Assembly (NCBI GenBank): GCA_943736015.1
Contig: OX031060.1
Span: 578,001 to 642,000 of the forward strand
Source: Tridacna crocea
Taxonomy: Eukaryota; Mollusca; Bivalvia; Cardiida; Cardiidae
Length of the DNA stretch: 64,000 nt
Reading direction: 5' to 3'
Shown here: positions 24,301-36,300 of the stretch, in pieces
How the letters are laid out: each line of letters starts with the position of its first letter
Position numbering within the stretch: position 1 is the first letter of the stretch
Notes under the pieces: generated by a model
Told to the model about the DNA's origin: nothing
Seen by the model: the letters and a program-made list of their open reading frames with translations, nothing else
Database searches by the model: none
Program-made: the position numbers and the translations under genes

Positions 24301-27300
24301 AATATATTTATCGCACTCTTCTTTAATCATATTTTGTGTCGTAATGATTTCTAATTCTTTATCATAAAATCTCTTTGTCACACCCATTATTCTGATTTTT
24401 TTTACAAAAAAGAAACTTTAAATTCAAAAAATTTTTATTTTAAATAAAAAATTCTTAATAAAAAAATATTTTAACTTAAACAATTTATTTCTTTATAAAA
24501 AATTATAAATTTTTTTATAAACTTAATGTATGTAGTAGTAGGCAATGAAATTGAATTATAGGCGCATTCATTCACATAAGTAGGTTATGCATATAATATA
24601 CCAACCATGTATATTATATGTTGTATTGGGCACCCAATTAGTCAAGTCACTGACACATCAAATTGGTAAAGCGATTGATGCGATCGGGATGAAGCGATTG
24701 ATGCGATCGGGATGAACGGGGAGGGAATGCGTTTTTGTGGTAGATATGGAGGGAATTAGCTGGAATAGCCACTTTGTTATCTACTTGCCGCTCAAATGCT
24801 TTGAATATGTCTACATTTATGCCGTAAAAATATCAATAACATGTACATGTATGTAACCTTTTTTCGTTTTAGTTGGACAGTTCTATTGACTGGCTAAGAT
24901 TGTATTGCACCCCAATAACAATGCTAGCCGAGGTACATCTTCGTAGAAACAGGATTTTCCAAGTAAGAATCAAGAGTAATTTTTTATAGGATTTATTATT
25001 ATTATCTTTTTTTTCATAGAAACATATTCACTAGATTAGAGATTATAGGGATTTTTTTACAGTTCTTTACGCAATTGACGTATATATTTATTAACAAATT
25101 GTGCAAAATGTTTGTGCTACACGATAAATTCCTTTTCATTTAGAATACTTAAAGTTTACATTCTCATATTGTCAGAAAAAATGTTCATGGGTGAACAACG
25201 TAAGGCAGATTTGTAATGTTTGTATATGCTTTGCCTGTCAATGTTCATTCATGCAACATCGAAAATTGAAAAGTAATTTTTTTGAAAATTTCATTCTCGT
25301 TCTCTCTCTTCGATTACAGGTTTTAGGAGAAAATAATTTTCACTGTTTTCTTTTTGCTGACAAAATTATTTTATATAGATATCAAACAAATGCGTTCATT
25401 CTGTTTCCCTTCCTTTTAGGGTAAGGGTTAGAGACGTTACTTCTATTGGCAGAATCGACAATCCTTTGTTTAAATCCCATACCTAAACTCAAGATGATTA
25501 TATTTTACGAAATGTATTTTATACTTCATTCCATTGCTTTGTCACATTTGAAGGTGAAACAACAGTGACCGTTTAGAAGTGATGAGTGCACGGTTTACAG
25601 AACTCTTTCTGTGTATATTTCAGGAAAGCAACCCAAATCTACAGCAAAAGATCTGCGTCGGTGGATGCATGAATGGCGGCACTTGCGCTAGTGGTGGGTG
25701 ATTTTTAGTCATATTGTACAGTTAATTCGCGTTTATGAGATCGTCAACATTCACAGAGGCCTGAATAAAATGTTTAACGCCCTAGTGCAAAGCACGAGTG
25801 TGTTAAAGTATTTGGGGGGCTCTGCGAACTTTAAAGACATAAAAAAGTGAAACAATGCTATTATTGCGTAAGATAAAACTATTTTAGGGAGAATTTGCGA
25901 ACTTCTTGTTACGAGCAGTGAAGGGCTATTGGTCCTATATCCCAGTGTTAATCTCCCTGTGTAAATTCACATCTAATGATTTTTAATACAAAGTGGACTT
26001 TTATGAGATAAACGTCCACAGGTTTTGGCAGCTGCAAGGAAAGTAAATGAATGGATTTGGTTTTGTCTGTAACCAAAGGACGTCAAACGGATAGATCAAC
26101 GGTATATCAGCAAGAGAAGGAATATTGCCAACTACGTTTAAAAATGAATGGGATGTAGGTTGTGAAGAGTACATTGCTTGAGTGCCTTTTTTGTTCAGAT
26201 CTCGATCAGACTGAGATTCTGCCCAAAATTTTGTATGTGGTGCACTTATGTCAACAAAGACAAGTCATAAAAAGGATCTAATGCGGTACAATTGCTTACA
26301 TTTTGTTGTTTGGAGTCCAGGGAAGTTTTGACAAGAACAAAAGTATAAAGCCGGGCGTTAATGGCCTGTGGATTTACTGATTAATACTTGTTTTCTTCCG
26401 TTAACGACCGACTTTTACCCGTTATTAATGTTTATAATAGCCCGGAAAGGCGCAATTCATGCAATAATAATGATTAAATCTGTGCAACACATTCCCGTTT
26501 AAAAAGGAGACCTAGTCACTGTACATAAGCAAAAACAAAATAGTTCAAGAGAATCTGATATTTATGTGTAACGTTACTACAGGTAGAATGAACCTTATCC
26601 TTATAGATTCTTATAGTACCTAGATATTTTGTGTCTGGTGTAATTATGTAGTTTTGAAATGGGGGAAATTGTGGAAGGTATTTTATTCGATTGTCAAAAT
26701 ATGTTATCTCAAACGTGTGTAACAACAGAGCATTCGTTACTACTGTTTTAAATTCAAAAAAGGGATTATCGTGTGGCCTTCGACACACGAAAAAGGGCAT
26801 TCGGACGTTTGCATTAAGTGTCGTTGTAGATCAGGCTCAGTTAGTATTATCATAACAAATAATAATGTGATAAATCTTCAGTTTAACTCCGTTTAACCCT
26901 TTCCCAAACGACAAACTTTTGGCCTAGACCATATTGAAAGGACGAGAACTCAACTGTTGCTGAAAAGATGATTTCTGTATATGATTAGGTAGAAAACATT
27001 GTGGGAAAAGGAAAAAATGCTGGTTACCAGCATTTTCTTCTTTTCCTACAATGTTTTCAAAAGGCTACTATTTCAGACCCGTAAAAACCAGAGATTGTCT
27101 GGGAAAGGGTTAAACGTGTACTAAGCGTCAATAGACTCGTTTTCTGGGTGGCTTTGGTGGAAAAAAAAGGACTCATTGATGTATATAAGGGTCAGAGTCG
27201 ATCGCTCCAACATGACCACGGTTAGGTGTTAAATTGACGTTGGCGGAAATAATCGTGATATCTTTTCTTTTTATTCCAATACGCAAAAGTCGTGAAGGTT

Positions 27301-30300
27301 TCCACGGCACGAACATTTCCGGCTGTACAATATCCAATACGTTTGTTCTGTCGACTCATTTCTACTTTAAAACTTTTTAAGCTTGAACATTTCCTCCATT
27401 ACATTCTTTCGCACATCATGTTCGCTGCATGACGCTAACTTCCGATGTGCCAAAACTTTAATGCATGAAAATGTGACAGAAAAAGTTATTGCTGTCTATA
27501 TGATAAACCCTTTACAAGACAATGATTCTTTCAATTGAGCCCGTCCGGGTGGCTGAGTGGTTAGCATATCGGATTCGTGACCTGATGCTTCTAAGTTAGA
27601 AATCAAATATTAAGGCAAACTTTCCTGTCCGGCGGGTTTTCGCCTCTCACATCTGTTGCATGTGAGAAAGTAGTGAGTGACTTGGTAAGAATTTGTGGTA
27701 TTATTATAACAGGTGGGAGAAAGCCATAAAACATATACGCATAGATGCACTGACCGCCTGGATAAGACCTAAGCTGTTTAAACGACCTTAAACTCCTATT
27801 CAATCAAATCAGTTAATCAATCAATCAATCAAGCAATCAATCTTTATTGACAATACAAAATATGTGTTGTTTTCTTTCAGGTGCTTGCGAGTGTGCGACG
27901 AGTTATGGCGGGCCAACATGTTCATTGACATTAGGAAAGAAACCCACAGTTACTTCCGAAAAACAGACAACTGTGTCAATCCAAGATACACCTCCTTGCT
28001 TCAAGATAAATACGAATGGAGCCTCTACAGGCGCTGTTTGTAGAATAACGACCTATACAGTATGTACACTCTTAACCTAATTTTCCACCAGCAAAAGGTG
28101 TTCATATTGCCATTAACGCCGTTTTTAAATTGACAATATTAGTTGTACGGTCAGGTGGCAACGGACTTGGTAACTTGTTCACGGCTGTAGTGAGTCATTT
28201 CGCTCCGATTCAAAGCTGAGGTGGCGACACGATTCACCACAACCGTGGACAAGTTTCAAAGTCCTCAGCCACCTAACCGTACAACGAATTTATTATACAG
28301 AAAACTTTTATCATTCCAAAGTTTGTTAAGGGAATTTTACCTGTATTTTTGGTTATAAAAACTGCCAAGAGACAAAAATAAATTTATCATCTAAGGTCCC
28401 ATTTCAATGAAAACTGACGTCACAGGGATCTGACGTCACTAAAACCTTGGTAATACCTGTTAAAACGTGCAGCATGGCGCATTACCTTACTAATAACCTT
28501 GATAGACGCCGCCATTTTGGGTGTTGTATTAATAGCGTAGTCATGTACACGGGGCTCCCGAAAGGGAAACTGCTTTTACGTTAGTTTTGCCACTTTACTT
28601 GATATAAATGTTCGGAGCACATTATCCAATCAGATCACGAGAAACTCATTTGCAGTATTTTAAGAATAACTGTCAACGCGAGAGTACCTTCGTATATGAT
28701 TGAAAACTAGAAAGTCAATATGGTATACCATATTATCTTATTAAAGACTATCGGTCAATGTCTTTTTTGCCAACTGCAGACCGCTGGAACACCACTTATG
28801 AAAACATTACAGCGAAAGACAAGTAGCTAGTTGTATTGATTAATTCTTTATGTGGTGAAAGTTGCATAAAACATCTTTTGCCGAACCAAAACTCGCCTGT
28901 ATATTTACAACATAACTCGTATTCCACCCTGTATATAACGGTTTAATCACACAAGGCGTTGTCTATCTGCAAATATAGAGTCCTCACTTCAGTGCAATTT
29001 TGAAAACATAAGTATGACTCGTACTCGGTGAAAAAGGATTTCACTGCATCTGTAAAAAGTATTGACCGATATCAGCATGCACGTTCCAAGCAGACTGACA
29101 CGGGTCGAAACTTTTTGCTATCAATAAATTTGGACAGTGCGGATCCAAGATCAGACTGCACGTTCTCTGCAGCCTGATTTTCATCTACATTGTCCGCAAA
29201 AGGTCTTCGAGATGCGCTCAGCAGCATAAGAGTTAAAAACTATTACGCAGATAAATTCCTAAACTGTATCTTGTGCTATATTTTAGCATGAACAGAAATA
29301 TGCAAATCAAACAGTGTCGGTAGACTACCGGCTGTTGAATTAAGTTAAACAGCAAAGGCCAAAACTGCACCCGATGTTCTTTAAAGCCTGTTCGATACAG
29401 TATATCGTCGGTTTACTACAAAAACCTCGTAACTACAGCTTGTTTCAAGCTGTAGTAACGAGGTTTTCGAAGTAAACCGACGATATGTATAGTTTGGTGG
29501 GTTGTGTTTTCAGTCGGAGAGATTAAAGTAAGAAACTTAGTTCTGAAAAATTCAAATTCAAAACTATGATATGTGAATTTAAAATGCTGTAGATAGATAT
29601 AGCTTGCCACTGAACAAAGTTGTTGCCACGGAAACAAATTTGAGAGAATTTTTTAAAACTTTGATTTTTTATTCGCAGGTTATTACTATCAGCAACTTTT
29701 TCGCATTCACACCAAGTAGTAGTATCGTAGTGCCCGCAATAGTGATTAGTTTCAACAGCATAGAGTGTTGCACGCAACAAAGCCGACGTAGACGTAGATC
29801 TGCATCCTCGGGCAACCAGCAGTTTGGAATATCCACAAGTAATGACGGTGTTACGTTCTCTGACGAAGTCACTGTCACAACAGTTGACTCAACCTGCCAA
29901 AATATTACCACATTTTCAAACGGAACAGTCTACATCGAGCTTTTGGTAAGTATTTATTGACTAAAAAAGAAACTTTCATAAAAAAGTGCTATAGTTGAAA
30001 CGTATGAATAATTCAGCATTTAATTGCTCATGTAGACCTGCCGAAACCTGATTTATCATTTTTTTTTCAAAGATAAACTCCCTGGAACTGCCGAAACTTC
30101 CATATTTTTTGTCAAAGATGAACTTGGACTTGTGGAAATCTGCCTGATTTGTTTTTGTTAAAGATGAACTCCCTGGACCTGCCGAAACCTGCCTTTTTTT
30201 TTTTTTTTTTTTATCAAAGATGAACTCCCTGGACCTACCGAAAACTGCCTTTTTTCGGCAGGTTTAGTGAGTTCATGTTTAACAAAAAAAATACAAACAG

Positions 30301-33300
30301 GCAGGTTTGGGCAGGTCTAGAGAGTTCATCTTTCACAAAAAAAGAAACAAACAGGCAGTTTTCGGCAGGTCCAAGGTGTTCATCTTTGACAAAAAAAAAA
30401 CAGGCAGGTTTCAGGAGTTCATCTTTTCCAAAAAAGAAAGAAACAAACAAACAGGCAAATTTCGGCAAGTCTAGTTAGTTTATCTTGACAAAAAAAAGAA
30501 AACACAGGCAGGTTTCGGCAGTTCCAGGGACTTCATCTTTGACAAAGAAAAAAACAGCTAGGTTTCGGCAGTTCCAGGGATTTCATCTTTGAAAAAAGGC
30601 AGGTGTAGGAAGGTCCAGGGAGTTCATAATTGACAATAAAACCAGGTTTCGGCATTTCGAGGGAGTTGATTTTTGCCATAAGAAAAAATAAAAAAAAAAA
30701 CATGCAGGTTTCAGCACATCTAGGGATTTTTGTCCAAGGACGGTCAGGTCCAAGGAGGTCATCTTAGACAAAAAGGGCAGGTTTCGGCAGGCTAGGGAGT
30801 TTATCTTTGACAAAAACAAAAAGCAAATAAACAAAGAAACAGACAGGTTTCGGCAGGTCTAGGGAGTTCATCTTAGACCAAAAGAAAAGGGCAGGTTTCG
30901 GCAGATCCAGGTCATCTTTGAAAAAAAAAACAGGAAGATTTCGGCAGGTCAAGGGAGTTTATCTTTGACAAAAAAAAACAAACAAACAAATAGACAGGCT
31001 TCGGCAAGCCCAGGGAGTTCATCTTTGACAGAAAAAAATATAAAAAGGCAGATTTTGGCCGGTCTAGGAACAAAAAAATGCCAGGTTTCGGCAGGGCCAG
31101 GGAGTTCATCTTTGACAAAAAGGGCAGGTCTTGGCAGGTCAAGGAGTTCAACTTAGTTTATCTTTGAAAAAAAGACAGGCAGGTTTCGGCAGGTCTGGGG
31201 AGTTCATTTTTGAAAGAAAACGGGTTTCGACAAGTCTAGAGAGTTCATCTTTGACAAAAGAACAAACAAACAAGCAAGAAAACAGGCAGGTTTTTGCAGG
31301 TCTAAGGAGTTTACCTTTCACAAAAAATCACTCAAACAAACATGTAGGTTTGTGCAGGTCCATGGAGTTCATCTTAGGCAAAAGAAAGGCATATTTTTGG
31401 CAGGTCTAGAGAGTTCATCTACAAAAAAGAGAAAAAAATTCAGAGGGGTTTCGGCAGGTCTAGGGAGTTTATCTTTGACACAAAAAATGCAAGTTTCGGC
31501 AGTTTCAAGGACTTCATCTTTGACAAAAAAAAGACAGGCAGGTTTCTAAAGGTCTAGGGAGTTCGTCATTGACAAAACAATAACAACAAACAAACAAACA
31601 AATGGGAATAATTCATATTTGACAAAAAATAGGCAAGTTTCGGCAGGTCCAGGGAGTTCATCATTGACAAAAAAAGAGAAAAATATACAAACATGCGGGA
31701 TTTGGCAAGTATAGGAGTTCATCTTAGACAAAAAAAAAGGCAGGTTTCGGCAGGTCGAAGGAATTCTTCTTTGACAAAACAGGCAGGTTTCGGCAGGGCA
31801 GGGAGTTCATCTTTGACAAAACAGGCAGGTTTCGGCAGGTCCAGAGGGTTCATTGTTGACAAAAAAGGCAGGTTTCGGCAGGTCCAGCGAGTCCATCTTT
31901 GACAAATAAAACAGGCAGGTTTCGGCAGGTCAAGGGAGTTCATTTCTGACAAAAATAGTAGGTTTCGGCAGTTTCAGGGAGTTCGTCTTAAAAAAAATAC
32001 AATAAGGTTTCGGCAGTTCCAGGGAGTTCATTGTTGACAAGACGACATATTCAGGCAGGTCCAGGGAGTTCATCTTTGACAAAAAACAAACAAACAAGGA
32101 AACAGGCAGGTTTTGGCAGGTCTAAGGAGTTCATCTGTTACAAAAGAAGCCAAACAAACAAACAGGTAGGCCTTAGATCTGCCAAAACCTGCTTTTTTTT
32201 TCTTTTGCTGCTTTTGTTTTACAAAGATGAACTCCCTAGACCTGCCTGTTATTTTTTTTTTTTTTTTTTTAAGATGAACTATTTGTATTTTCCCCTTTTT
32301 TTGTCAAAATTTAACTCCCCAGTCCTGCAGAAACGTGCCTGTTTGTTTGTTTTTGTCAAACATGAACTCACTAGACCTGCAGAAACCTGCATTTTCTTTT
32401 GTTGTTTTGTTCATTTTTATTAAAGATGAATATATTGGACCTGCCAAACCCTGCCTGTTTGTTTCTCTTTTTTTTTTCAAAAATAAACCTCATACACCTG
32501 CCGAAACCTGCATTTTTTGTACTTCTTTTTCTCAAAGATAAACTTCCTAGACTTACCGAAACCTGCGGGGGGGTTTTTTGTGTGTTTTTTTTTGTCAAAG
32601 ATGAACTCCATTTGGCCAGTTTAAACCTGCCTGGTTTTTTTTTCTTTTAAAGTGAACTCCCTAGACCTGCCGAAACCTGCATTTGTCTTTGTTCGTTTGT
32701 TGTTGGTTTTTAATGTTAATTTTTTTTTTTTTTTTTTGTCAACGAAACCAGCCTGTTTGTTTGTTTCGGTATATTTGTCAAAGATGAACTCCCAAAACCT
32801 GCCGAAACCTTTTTTTTTTTTTTTTTGTCAAAGATGAACTCCCTAGACCTGCCAAAACCTACCTGGTTTTTGAAGATGAATTCCCTATTCCCTGGACCTG
32901 CCGACACCTGTTTTTTTTTTTTTTCTTCTTTTCTGTCGAAGAGGAACTCCCTAGACCTCCTGCAACCTGCCTTTTTTATCAAAGATGACCGCCCTGGACT
33001 TGCCAAAACCTCTTCTTTTGTTTTTGGTCAAAGATGAACTCCCTAGACCTGCTGAAATCTGCCTGTTTTTTTGTTTTGGTAAAGATGAATTTCCTGGACC
33101 TGCCGAAAACTGCTTGGTTTTATTTTTTATCAAAGATGAACTCTCTAGACCTGACAAAACCTGCCGTTTTTTTTTCAAAGATTACTTTAATAGAGCTGCC
33201 GAAAGCTGCTTTTCTTTTTTGCAAAGATGAACCCCCTTGACCTGCCTGTTTTTTTTTTTTGTTTTGTTTTGTTTTGTTTTTGTTTTTTGTCTTGTTTTGT

Positions 33301-36300
33301 TTTGTTTTGTTTTTGTTTGTTTTTAAGATGAAATCCCAGGACCGGCCGAAACCTGTCTTTTTTGTCAAAGATGAACTCCCTAGATCTTTTTTTTTTTCAA
33401 AGATGAACTTCTTTGACCTGCTTGTTTTTTTCTGTCAAAGATGAATTACCTTGACCTGCCAAAACCTGCCTTTTTGTCAAAGATCAACTCCCTAGAACTG
33501 CCGAAACCTGCCTTTTTTGTCAAAGATAAACTCCCTGGACTTGCCGAAACCTGCCCTTTTATTTTTGGTCAAAGATGAACTCCTTAAACCTGCCAATACC
33601 TGCTTTTTTCTGTTTTTTTTTTTTTTTTGCAAGGATTAATTCCCTGGACCTGCCAAAATCTGATTTTTTTTTTCTTTGTTTTGTTTTTGGTCAAAGATGA
33701 ACGCCCTAGACCTGCCTGTTTTTTCTGTCAAATATGAACTCCCTAGACCTGCCAAAACCTACTTGTTTTGTTTGTCAAAGATGAACTCCTTAGACCTGCC
33801 AAGACCTGCCTGTTTTTCTGTCAAAGATTAATTCCCTAGATCTGCCGAAACCTGCCTGTTTTTTCTTTGTCAAAGATGAACTCCCTAGAAGTGCCGAAAC
33901 CTGCCTTTTTTTTCTTTTTTTTTTTCTTTGTCAAAGATAAACTCCCTGTACCTGCCTAAACCTGCCTGTTTCTTTGTTTGTAAAAGATGAACACCCTGGA
34001 CCTGCCGAAATCTGTCTGTTTGTTTCTTGTTTTGTGAAAGATGAACTTTATAGACCTGCCGATACCTACAGGGTTTTTTTTGTCAACATGCCGAAACCTG
34101 CTTTTTTGTCAAAGATGAATTGCCTAGACCTGCCGAAATTTTCTTGCTCTTTTGTCAAGATGAACCCCCTGGACCTGCCGAAACCTGCCTTTTTTGTCCA
34201 AGATGAACTTTCTAGACATGCCGAAACCTGCCTTTTTGTCTAAGATGAATTCCCTGGACCTACCTGAACTTGCCTCATTGTTTCTTTTTTTTTTCTTTTT
34301 GTGATATATTAACTCCCTAGACCCGCCGAACCTGCCTGTTTGTTAGCTTACCTTAGCACAACGTGCTCAAGGGGAGCTTTTAGGATCACCCGGTGTCCGT
34401 CGTTCGTCCAGCGTCAGTGCGTCGTGCATCGTGTGTCGTCAACAATTCTTTAAACATCAACTCCTCCTAAACCGCTCGGCCGATTTAGACCACATTTGGC
34501 TGGAATGTTCCTTGGGAGGTCCTCTTTGAAAAGTGTTCACAGAATTTGATTCCATCAAAAACTGTGGTTGCTATGGCAACCAAATGGAATTTTCTAGGGA
34601 ATTCCTTAAAAATCTTCTCCTCTGAAACCGCTGGTCAGATATGTTCCTTTGGTGACCCTTTTCAAAAATGTTTGTAAAATTTTGATCCGTCAAAAAATGA
34701 GGCTCTGGTGAATGGGGGCTTCTTGCACTATACGAAAATTAAGAAATTCTTAAAAATTCTTCTTCTGTGAAACCGCTGGTTAGATTTTGTAATAATTTCA
34801 CTGGATTGTTTCTTGGGTCACCCTTTTCAAAACTTGTTCGTAAAATTTTGATCCGTCAAAAACTGTGCCTCTGGTGAATGGGGGCTACTTGCACTATACG
34901 AAAATTAAGAAATTCTTAAAAATTCTTCTTCTCTGAGGCGGCTCATTAGAATTTGAAATACTTTCACAGAGATGTTCCTTGGATGACCCTTTCCAAAAAT
35001 TGTTCGCGAAATTTTGATCCGTCAAGAAACACAGCTCTGGTGAATGGGGGCTACTTGCACTATAGGGAAATGAAGAAATTATGAATTTTTTTTCTTCTCT
35101 GAAACCGCTAGTCAGATTTTGAAATTATTTAAAAGAAATGTTCCTTGGATGAAAATTTAAAAAAAAAAAATGTGAAATTTTGATCCATCAAGAAACATGG
35201 CTCTGGTGAATGGGGGCTTCTTGCACTATATGGCCATGAAGAAATTCTTTAAAATTCTTCTTCTCTGAAACGGCTGATCAGATTTTGAAATAATCTCACA
35301 GAAATGTTCCTTTTGTAACCCTTTTCAATAATTGTTCGCAAAATGCTTATTTGTCTAGAAACATTGCTCTGGTGAATGGGGGCTACTTGCACTATTTGGC
35401 CATGAAGAATTTCTTTTTCTCTGAAACGGCTGATTAGATTTTGAAATAATTTCTCAGAAATGTTTCTTAGCTAACCCTTTTCAAAAATTGCTCTAGAAAT
35501 TTTGATCTATCAAGGAACATGGCTCTGATGACTCTGGGCTATTTACACTATACAGACATGAAGACATTCGTAAAAATTCTTTTTCTCTGAAAGGGCTGAT
35601 TACATTTTGAAAGAAATGGCTATGGTTCTCTCATAAATTCAGGTGAGCGATCCAGGGCCATCTTGACCCTCTTGTTTGTATATTTGTTTGTTTGTTTATT
35701 TCTTGTCAAAGATGAACTCCCTGGACCTGCTCAAACCTGACATTTTTTATCTAAATTTTTGTCAATGGTAAACTCCTTTGACATGCCGAAACCTGGCTGT
35801 TTGTATTTACCCTTTTTTGTCAAAATTTAACTCCCCATACCTGCCGAAACGTGCCCGTTTGTTTGTTTGTTTTTGTCAAACATGAACTCCCTAGACCTGC
35901 TGAAAATTGCCGAAACCTGCCTTTTTTTGTTTTGTTTTATTTTATTTTTTGTTCTTTTTTGTTAAAGATGAACACATTGGACCTGCCAAAACTGCCTGTT
36001 TGTTTCTCTTTTTTTTCATCAAAGATGAACTCCATACACCTGCCAAAATCTGCATTTTTTTGTATTTCTTTTTGTCAAGGATGAACTTCCTACACTTACC
36101 GAAACCTGCATTTTTTTTTCTTTTTGTCAAAGATGAACTCCCTGGACCAACCTAAGCATGGTGTTCTTTTGTTGTTGTTTTTTTTTTTTTTTTTTTTAAG
36201 TGAACTCCCTAGACATGCCGAAAGCATTTTCTTTGGTCAACGAAGCCAGCCTGTTTGTTTGTTTCGGTATAGCTGTCAAAGATTAACTCCAAAATCCGCC

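Larger units (their letters stand above)
7693..24785. mobile_element. Complete Maverick/Polinton (virus-like DNA transposon)
   Basis: 17,093 bp bounded by 267-bp terminal inverted repeats starting AGTAGATAAC and by 6-bp target duplications. It holds the full Polinton core set: protein-primed PolB, retroviral-type integrase, adenovirus-type protease, FtsK/HerA-type ATPase, double-jelly-roll capsid protein and penton-type minor capsid protein. Genes are tightly packed in runs: + (8005-8935), - (9199-13001), + (13034-23484), - (23521-24387). The coding sequence looks clearly more AT-rich than the host exons. Matching TIRs and perfect target duplication imply recent insertion, into an intron of the VWDE-like gene. 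Most frames are open; the exception is the integrase/PLA2 pair. Confidence 0.97.
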
